Below are positions 55,403 to 64,000 of a stretch of 64,000 nucleotides of DNA, piece after piece. The stretch lies in the NCBI GenBank assembly GCA_014905825.1, contig JACGCN010000019.1:868001-932000 (forward strand), in the 5' to 3' direction. Numbering within the stretch: position 1 is the stretch's first letter; every line of letters begins with the position of its first letter. Under the pieces are notes generated by a model. The model did not search any database. It had not been told where the DNA came from and saw nothing but the letters and a program-made list of their open reading frames with translations. This DNA comes from Lyophyllum atratum. Taxonomy: Eukaryota; Basidiomycota; Agaricomycetes; Agaricales; Lyophyllaceae. The position numbers and the translations under genes are program-made.

Positions 55403-58400
55403 ATGTCCCTCAAAGGCTTCGTACACCAGGCCGTCGCTGCCCACCATGAAAGCCACCATCCTTCCCAGTCCAACAACGAGAAATCTGGAGACAGCGGAGA
55501 CGAAGGGTCACGCCAGGATGTCCAGGAGCGTCGACAGTCGCACTCGCCGACAGCCCACTTCCAATCCCCACCGAATACGCCTTCAATGAGGACCGGTCCT
55601 CCTCGCTCTTTGTCCTTTGCCTATTCACTTCCTGGCTCGCCACCGAAATCCAGGGAAAATAACAAACATGAGAACGGTGACGCCATGGCACCAGATAACA
55701 ACACGTCCGAGTTTCCCTTTTCCATCCCTTCCGAATTTCGCAGCGCTCTAGAGTGGGGGAATGAGCAGACGGACAAAAAGGGAAAGAAGCGGGAGAGTCG
55801 TCTCATAGACGAGAGTTGGAACCCTATCAAGTGGTTCCAGGAATCTCCGAAGGAAGAGAAGGCGGAATTTCACTTCAACCACAATGACAAGGAAGGAAAA
55901 CCCGACACGAGTGCGACATCGGAAGCCGCGGAGGCTCCGAAGAGCCCTACCATTCCTTCCACTCACCCCAAGAGTAGCTCTGCAGATGAGGGTCCTACCG
56001 CTCCGAGGTCAGCGCTACGACGCGCCTTTTCTGGTTCCAACCTTCCCTCCGATGGCAAGCCAGGACGTGCCAAGTGGGGTCGATTACGATCCCTGATACC
56101 GAATATCATCCACCAAGATCGAGATGGCACTACACCAGGACCTTCTGCGGTCACCTCAAACAAGGTTAATATCACTGACGAGCTTATTGCTGGCGGACTC
56201 TCTACTTTGATGTTGCGGTTGTGGTTCGAACGCGACGAGAAGGATCATCGCCGCATACCTGTCCTGTTTCATCGTCTCCGAATCCGGATTAGTGACAGCT
56301 TGCACCCTATGCAAGGATCCAAGGCTGTCTTCCGTATCGAATGCGAATATGCTAATGGTGCTGCTCGTTGGGTCGTATACCGCCAGCTTCGCGATTTCTT
56401 CTCGTTGCATACCCACTATACCGTCTCCAACGTCTACAGGCGCAACGTAGACAACATGCCTGAATTTCCTCGCACCAGTATGTCATGCTCTTTATCTACC
56501 TCTATCATCCTCTTGTCTTATAGCACAACTCCAGGCCTCCCATATTTCAAGTTCTTAAAGAAAGAGGGTCGTGACGTAGGACATGCAGACTTCGCGCGTC
56601 TTCAGCGAGAATCGCTGGAAAACTATCTTATTGAACTAATTCGAGCGGTAGTGAGTCGAGCGTGATTCTTCTCTCTTTTGAAGGTGTTGACACAATCATG
56701 TAAGATGTTCCACCCGTCCGCAAACCGACTTGCTGGCTTTCTCGAAATCAGTGCCCTGTCGATCGCCCTTGCACCCACTGGGGGCGCGCAATATAAAGCC
56801 GGATTTCTCAAAATCGAGGTGAGCGGCCTAGGCGGAGGCTTTAGTCGCAAATCCGCGAGCTGGAAGGCCAAGAAGGAAGTCAGATGGTGCGCCATTCGCG
56901 AAAGCTATCTCGTCGCTATGGAGGAGCCAGGAGAGGTGAAGTGTGATATTCAACGAAATGCTCATGAAACTCAACATTTGCAATCATAGCTGACCGTTTG
57001 GGACGTATTCCTTCTTGATTCTGACTTCCGGATCGAGCGACCAAAGCGATACTATCGTCAAGGTCTCAGCCTTCTGCACGCCGAGGGAATTTATACGAGC
57101 AATTTACATCCTAACAAGGGTGAGGTAGTGCACGAACATCCACAGCACGTAGAGAGCGACTGCCGGTCCATGATTGGCTCTATTACCGACCGAGTTGGGA
57201 AGCTCTTTCACATAGAAGGCCGCCCTGCTACAGTGAATGGCAAAGCTGGCCACGAGTCGCCCAGTTCCTCATCCTCGAACTCAATAGCTTCGCAACCGCC
57301 TCCTGCAATGCTCGATCCGTCCACGAACGTAAATCCAATTGTAGAAGGTGACCATGATGAACCGGCGGCAGCAAGTGGCAGGGATCGTGCCCAAGACGTT
57401 TCAAAGCATACTTTCTATATTGTCAATGCCCAAATGCGACTCAAGCTCATCGCGCACAATGAGGTGCAAGCATAGCCTTCTCGTGATAATGTGCACATTG
57501 CTTATCTCTTACCCGTAGAGACAAATGCTCCAGTGGATTACTGCGCTTGAGAAAGTGGCAGCCACCTCTCATTACGCGGGAAGCAATCGCTTTGACAGCT
57601 TTGCCCCTATCCGGTTGAATGTAGCCGCTCAGTGGCTTGTCGACGGCGTGAGTATCGGGTACACATATATGTTTTCTTCCAAGCAACCTGACACATTGCC
57701 AGCGCGACTACTTCTGGAACCTCTCTCGTGCTATCCTCCTAGCACGCGAATCCATTTATATCCACGACTGGTGGTTGTCACCTGGTGAGAGCTGTCTGCT
57801 TCCTCTTCTCCCGCATGCACCTGACGGGAACGGTCTACGTCGGCAGAGCTGCAGATGAGACGCCCAGACAAAGACCGGTATCGGCTGGATCGGCTTCTGG
57901 AAAGGAAGGCGAAGGAAGGCGTCAAGATTTACATTATCCTATAGTGAGGACCATATTATTCGCAAGCGTCACACATGTCGACGATCATCTCACAGCCAAG
58001 AAGTCTCTAATCGTACAACGCCTACGGATAGCAAGTGAGGAGCTACTCGTTCACTCTTACTTCCCTGTCAATTTATCAACCGTTGCCGATAGCTACGCCA
58101 AACAACGTTTGGTGTCATTGCATCCGAATGTCATGGTTCAACGATCTCCGTCGCATTTCCAGACGGGCACATTCTACTGGGCACATGTAATTGACTCCGC
58201 TTCTTCCGTGATCTATCAGCTCTCTGATCCCTTTCGGTCTTTAGCATGAGAAGATGTGTGTCATTGACCAGGCCATCGCATTCATGGGAGGGCTTGACCT
58301 CTGTTTTGGAAGGTAAATGGATCTCATGTTGGATTAGACACCCACGTCGCTTAAAACGGTTTATGTGTAGGTGGGACACCGCCCAGCATGTCCTCACGGA

Positions 58401-61400
58401 TGACACGGAGGGCGTGGAACAACCAGAGATATGGCCCGGTAAGGACGCTCCATGATCTCCGGCGGCTCGTATCGAGTACTATCTCATCATCGCCACAGGG
58501 AAGGACTATAGTAACCCTCGGTTATCTGATTTCTATAACCTCCATAAACCTGAAGAGGATATGTACGATCGTAGTAAAATACCGAGGATGCCCTGGTGGG
58601 TAACGGCATAGTTCACGCTTTTCTTGTAATTGATCCACAAGCTTTGCACCAGGCATGATGTAGCTATGCAGGTCGTTGGACAGCCTGCCCGGGACTTGGC
58701 CCGCCACTTCGTCCAAAGGTTAGTGATTAGGTTACTTTTTCGCAGCGCAACACTAAGCACATGTTGCCTATCCAGGTGGAACTACCTTCTGAGAATAAAG
58801 GTCCGTATTGGTTCGAAATCGGATCTCCATTATTCAAGACGGACTTAGAATCATACTCGAGTAATGCCGTTCTTATTGCCTCCGCCGGAATTCAAGCCCG
58901 GGGAACTTCATCAGATGGGTCTGACCGGGACCTGTGAGCTACAAATTTGTCGCAGCACGGGCCCGTGGTCCATGGGCACGCCTGGCAAGATCGAGTTTTC
59001 GATTCAAAATGCGTATCTTAAAGGTCCGTCGACTGAATTTCCACCGCGTGCTGTCGAGCTGACGGCTTTTCTATAAGCTATTCAGATGTCTGAGCATTTC
59101 GTGTACATCGAGAACCAATTCTTCATCACGTCGTACGTATTTATTCCCCTTCTAAGATTGCTAAAGTGTGAACGCTTCGCGGAAAGAACTGTCGTGAACG
59201 ATGTCAAGATCGAAAATAAAATCGGAGATGCACTTGTGCACCGCATTATTCGAGCCCACCGTGATGGTGCCCCGTGGAAGTGCTGCATCATGATACCATT
59301 ACTCCCCGGCTTCACGTTCCCAGTGGATCACAGTGATGCTAGTGCGGTATGTCAGATGGTCTGTCTTTGTAGCTTCCAGCTCATCTTTGCGCGTGGCAGA
59401 TACGTATCATCTTGGAGTGCCAAAACCGCACCATATCCCGAGGACCGAACTCTATCTTTGCAAGGCTTCGGAAAGAAGGCATCGATGTAAGCAACCTGTC
59501 TGTTCCTACTTATCCTGTCCTGCTCATGAGCCGCAACAGCCGGATGAGTACATTACGGTCTTTTCGCTCCGAAACTGGGCCAAGATGAGGGGCGATGTTC
59601 TTACGACGGAACAGGTAGGGGTGTTAATGCCTCCGGTGACGCAATCATCCTTATCGATCTTCCCAGGTCTACATACACGGCAAAGTGTGTATAGTAGATG
59701 ATCGCCTGGCTATCATCGGAAGTGCCAATATCAACGAACGTTCCCAGCGCGGGGATCGGGATTCAGAGCTCGCGGCTGTGATCAGAGACACGGACATGCT
59801 GGACTGGTAAGTCCATGACGGCCCGCGCCATGTCTTCGGATAAATGTACTCACGGGATGTAGCACTATGGCGGGAAAACCTTTCAAAGTTGGACGATTTG
59901 CACACACTCTTCGCGTCCGTTTGATGCGGGAACACCTTGGGGTCGACGTCGATGCCCTAGACGAAGAAAATCTCATGGCTAACGAGCCTGTACAGCCGGA
60001 GTTCGTAGACAGTACTTGGGACCCTGACACCCAGCAGGTTTATGGAAAAGAAGAGGGAGTTACTCATATCAAGAAATCGAAGCAACGGACCCCCGTCGGC
60101 ACTCTCTTCCACGATGCTATGGATGGTGTCAACCAAGGTGTGCATCCGTTTTCGCTCTCAGTTTCGGACCCAAACCTACCATTTTTTCCACAGCCATTTA
60201 TGCATCAGGCGAAAGTGCTTCTAAATCCGTGGCGAAAACGCTGGGTGCAGTAGGCTTAGCGAAACAATCGGGTACCCAGAGTACAGGTGGCGAGTCCGAG
60301 GAAGCTGTGCGGCAGACTTACACACGCGACGGCCAGGAAGTGCCTGGGTTCACCAGCGCCATCGTACCCACTCTCGAAGAGAAAACGGTTGCTGAACACC
60401 GTCCAACCGTAGCGCAAATAAGCGACAGTCCTCAGGTACATGATCAAGTGATTGAGGAGGAGTCTGAAAGGGAAAGTCAGGACAGTGATCCTCGTACTGA
60501 TGATGGTACGCTGTTCGGCGCCCCGGCAGACGCTTCCAAAAGTGCGAAAACCGATGACGAGCCTCCTCATGCACGATCGGGGGTGAACGATGCCGATGAA
60601 GAGGAGCAAGCAGCACCAGGAGCACGAGCGTCCATTCGAAAATCAGTCAATACCAAGACATGGACACTTCCGACTCCTAGACCGAAAGTTGATCCTCATG
60701 GCTTTGACGATCCTATAGCGGATGCCTTCTGGAAGGATGTTTGGGTCGCCAGCGCGGCACATAATGTGGGTTGTGTTCTTACAGCGCCTCTTGTGTAATT
60801 CACGACGACCCTTTCCAGACGGAGATCTATCGCAAGGTCTTCCACCCGATACCCGATGACCTGATCACTACTTGGAAACAGTACAAAGACTTCATCGTTC
60901 ACCATGAAAGACTGAACAAGAAGGTGGCGCGTCGTAGTCAGACGTCAGGTCTATATACTTACCACTTCTCTCCAGCCCCGGGACAGCAGCATACCAGAGG
61001 CGGTTGCTCGCATTCCATCGGAAGCAGGCGACGAAGCTGCTCCTGCAGATGAAAAGGGAGAAATTGGGGATGTTGGTTCCGACGAGGAAACTCGGCTTGA
61101 AAGCAAGGAAGCCCCCGAGGACGCTGCAGCGTCGACTCCCAATGTTTCTTCTGGACAATCGGAGAAGGAACCAAAGGCAAAGAAGTATGCAAAAGGCGCT
61201 GAACCCTTCGAGAAATGGGAACGCGATGAGATGGAGAAGCTTCTAGCCGAGCTCAATGGACATTTGGGTATGTCTAGGTTGTGCTTTCTGTCTATGCGCG
61301 AAATGCTGACGATCATTTCGCATAGTCCTGTTTCCCAATCGGTTTTTAGAGGGAGAAGATATCGCCAACAATTTTGTATTCAACGCTGACAGGTATTTGT

Positions 61401-61474
61401 TATCCTGGTCTCATAAAACCTCTAATTTCGCTGACAATTCGGCTAGGTTATTACCTTTGCCGATCTATACCTGA
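55403..61474 (+). CDS. Phospholipase D with PX and PH domains (Spo14/PLD1 type)
   Basis: Hydrolyses phosphatidylcholine to phosphatidic acid at membranes. The ATG at 55403 gives [20 protein letters not shown] long disordered N-terminus precedes a PX-like domain ([20 protein letters not shown]) and a PH-like domain ([37 protein letters not shown]). Two HKD motifs form the active site: HEKMCVID, made by splicing at about 58195-58246, with [14 protein letters not shown] after it; and HGKVCIVDD with [30 protein letters not shown] sits between them. The C-terminal region is family-like ([18 protein letters not shown]), with the stop at 61472-61474. The acidic and Pro-rich stretch at about 60260-60700 is an insert or linker. 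About 15 introns. Confidence 0.93.
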
Positions 61475-61785
61475 AGAGCGCCTTCTATCGTATATTCGTA
61501 CACAAGATGCGCTTTCGCTGCTGGAATAATTTGTATAATAGTAAATAGGGAGGGTTTCTAATTCAGACCCTTTGAAAACGAGAAGATCTCAAATAGTAGG
61601 CCGTACACGATTGTTTATAGTAGTGATACTTCAAGTTGTTGTCGAGTTGTTGACTGCAACCACCTCACTAGAAACGCTCATCGCTAGCCTTCCTTTCGTA
61701 ACTGGACAAGCTCATCACATCCGAAGGATCTTATCCTGCTCGGCAGGCAGCTCTACCTCGATCACGCGCAGTATCTACCATCGCT

Positions 61786-63849
61786 ATGCCCAAGTCTTCG
61801 AATAATCCCATGCCAGCTAACGATCTGACGAAACTTACGGTTCCGGAGTTGAAGGCGATCTGCAAGGAAAGGAAGATCACGGCCTATTCAAAACTTACAA
61901 AATGCGCCATTATCCAAAAGATCATCGAGCACGCAGCCAAGGCCGCCGGTTCGTTGACCCCGGTGGCACTGCGTACAGAAGACGCGTCACATCGACAAAC
62001 CGACGCGACGGAGACTGTCAGTGCATCTAATGCTATCACCGAAAATAATCCTCAGCCGTCGAGCTGGCCGTCTCATCCCGGACGCGCGATAACGCCAATG
62101 AATGTCGATGCCTATGAAGATCTTGCTCCGCTAGTGCCTGTATCAACTGCTACCTCATCGGATCTTCGCAGCCTACCTTCACATGCCCCCGTAAACACAA
62201 TCATAACGCCTATGGAAAAACGAAAATCAGAGCGAGCACCCCGCGATAATGGACGCTCGAAGAAAACGAAGGTCTCTAACTTACCAGGTGCCCGCAAAAA
62301 GAAGGACCCACCCGAACTCAGCGCGTCCTCGGTTCCACCCATCACGCGTCCGACAGCTATGACCCAGCTCCGAGTCCTCCCTGCTGATAAGGGGTCGAGA
62401 AAAGGCACCCTTAGAAACCTGATTCCTGCGAACAACAGCGACTATGAACTATTTTCACTTCCAGCTATCTCCGTATCTTCTCTGGCATCCGTTAATATAC
62501 CTCAATCCCACAAGCCGACTGCGGATTCAGAACTCAATGCACCAATGTTACCTAGTCTTGTGCAAGCTCAAACCCCTAGGCGCTTTGTCCCCCTTGTGGT
62601 GAAGAAACCGGACATGCCCCAAGCTTCGCAGATGAGCCCCCTCGCGGTCAGAACCCACACCACAGCGGCTGATACAGATTTCTCTAAACGTCTGCATGAT
62701 CTTGACTTTCCACTTACACCTTTGGCACCCCTCAAACCTATTACTCTGCCGCCTTCTTTGTCCCAGCGAAAAAGAGTGACCAAACTTGCTATGGCTCTCA
62801 TTTTTGTTCGCCCTGAAGATCTTCGCAGGCTCACTCGAGTCTCTCGCCTGTTTCGGTATGCAGGTGTGCGATCGACGCCGCAGAAATGGAGAAATGATTA
62901 CGCCACTAATCTTGCTTCTATTGATAGCTTACATTTCTGCAGTACATCGCCTGAATCGAAGCTTTCCTGGACGCCGGCTCACCGAAATGATGAAGAAATA
63001 TTCGCAGACTACGATCAATTTCTGGCCATATTTGCGGCAGCGTGAAGAAGAACGTCTCGCTCGTCATCGCGCATATCAGGATTCATTCTTGGGGCAAGCG
63101 ATCAAGGGAAAGACTATCATCTCGGATCGAATATGGACTAGTCCTGACAATGTAAAGCAAACTACCATTGCGGCGAGGTATAGTCAATGATTTTGGAGGT
63201 GATGTTGCTAATTCTAGCCTTGCAGATTCCTCCTAACTCGTTTCTTCTTCCACGTATCCATTGGTCTTGAAATGGACGAAAAAACCATGATTACTGACGT
63301 TCAGGAGCTCGTCAAAGAGGAGCTTTGGAGTGTACAAATTCAGTCATCGAAGTGCACGCAAATCTTCTATGTCCTGGAGGCGACCTGCGAAGTCGTTGGT
63401 CATCCACCTCCTCTTCCACTCTGCTCAGAGCCGACAGCGCCTTCTGCCGACGCCTTTTCTATTCGTGCAGACTGGGCCGCGTACATTGACAGCTATGTGT
63501 TGTCCTCGAGAGGTACTCGACCACCTTCCTTGATGGACCACCTGAAGTGGACAAACCACGAAGAATACAACAAAGGCATCAGCAGGTTGTGGCTATCGAG
63601 GACAAAGTTAGACGGTGATATTGGTGTTGCGAAAATGCTAGTTGCAGCGCGGTATGTTTTAGCTTGTGTGGTCAGTAACAGGTATGACTCGCCAATCCTC
63701 CGACCTCATATAGTCGTTCAACCCTCAATTTCAGTGTCAGTGGTCGTTGGATGTCCTCGACGGAGATGGCACAGGAATTTGACGGACTCTCTTCGCGCGT
63801 TTCTCACATAAGGCGAGACACTGCCCTTCATTTGTTTTTGCCAGCGTGA
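61786..63849 (+). CDS. SAP-domain protein of unknown function
   Basis: The ATG at 61786 gives MPKSSNNPMPANDLTKLTVP. A SAP-like helix pair follows at about residues 13-45 (LTVPELKAICKERKITAYSK, AIIQKIIEHAAK), a motif that binds AT-rich DNA or RNA. Then come about 250 residues of disordered Ser/Pro/Lys-rich sequence (EKRKSERAPRDNGRSKKTK). The compact C-terminal half spans several exons: RPEDLRRLTRVSRLFRYAG, SFPGRRLTEMMKKYSQTT, LARHRAYQDSFLGQAIKG, MDHLKWTNHEEYNKGISR. A final intron near 63682-63735 leads to SVSGRWMSSTEMAQEFDG and the TGA at 63847-63849. The C-terminal half looks conserved but I do not recognise a named domain. Confidence 0.75.
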
Positions 63850-64000
63850 GCTTTCAGATTCCTTGATTCCCAAAGCCAAATTGGAGCTGATCTGCTAAAT
63901 AGACACCATCACGTCGAAAGCTTGCACTTCACACCGTCGGGTGGAAGGCCGCTTCACCCGGCTGTCGCAGTAGTCCAAACACCCGGAAGGGAGTATTACA

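Noticed and set aside
1..64000. tRNA or rRNA genes
   Set aside because: None noticed by eye. A tRNAscan or covariance search would be needed to exclude tRNAs.

Overview
The window is nuclear DNA of a filamentous basidiomycete, most likely an Agaricomycete. The evidence is dense spliced genes with many 45-70 bp GT-AG introns, typical fungal housekeeping genes (KRE6/SKN1-type glucan synthesis protein, Prp24, GRASP, SUMO E1 subunit Aos1, PX-PH phospholipase D), a plant-cell-wall lyase, and a KDZ-superfamily transposase of the kind expanded in mushroom-forming fungi. All calls come from reading translated frames and splice sites by eye; no database search was run.

Layout. 1-4137: two host genes on the minus strand, a KRE6/SKN1 GH16 protein and a short-chain dehydrogenase. 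About 4503-27762: a 23-kb region that I interpret as one giant KDZ (Kyakuja-Dileera-Zisupton) DNA transposon. It is flanked by a direct GGGGTTACG repeat, has imperfect terminal inverted repeats of roughly 80-100 bp, and carries arrays of GCCATAT/TATGGC repeats near both ends. A 720-bp TIR element with a perfect 8-bp target duplication is nested in the left array. The interior holds several small unrecognised genes, a repeat-rich coiled-coil gene, a basic-domain gene, a large unrecognised two-part gene, an intact-looking Ulp1-type SUMO protease gene, a cysteine-cluster/coiled-coil gene, and the KDZ transposase. The transposase is interrupted by one TGA codon where CGA is expected.

27951-64000: host genes again. 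In order these are a 107-aa unknown protein, an F-box protein (-), Prp24/SART3-like U4/U6 snRNP assembly factor (+), a MATH-BTB-like protein (+), rhamnogalacturonan lyase PL4 (-), GRASP Golgi protein with a His-rich tail (-), a mitochondrial-type PPR protein (+), a Zn2Cys6 transcription factor (+), Aos1 (+), a fumarate-reductase-like flavoprotein (+), phospholipase D (+) and a SAP-domain protein (+). These do not form an obvious pathway cluster and look like ordinary chromosomal gene order.

The most notable system is the giant KDZ element. It combines a SWIM-like zinc-finger transposase, a divergently transcribed partner gene sharing a 121-bp promoter, a SUMO/Ulp1-type protease and unrecognised cargo. 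CGA-to-TGA nonsense codons suggest decay through CpG deamination.
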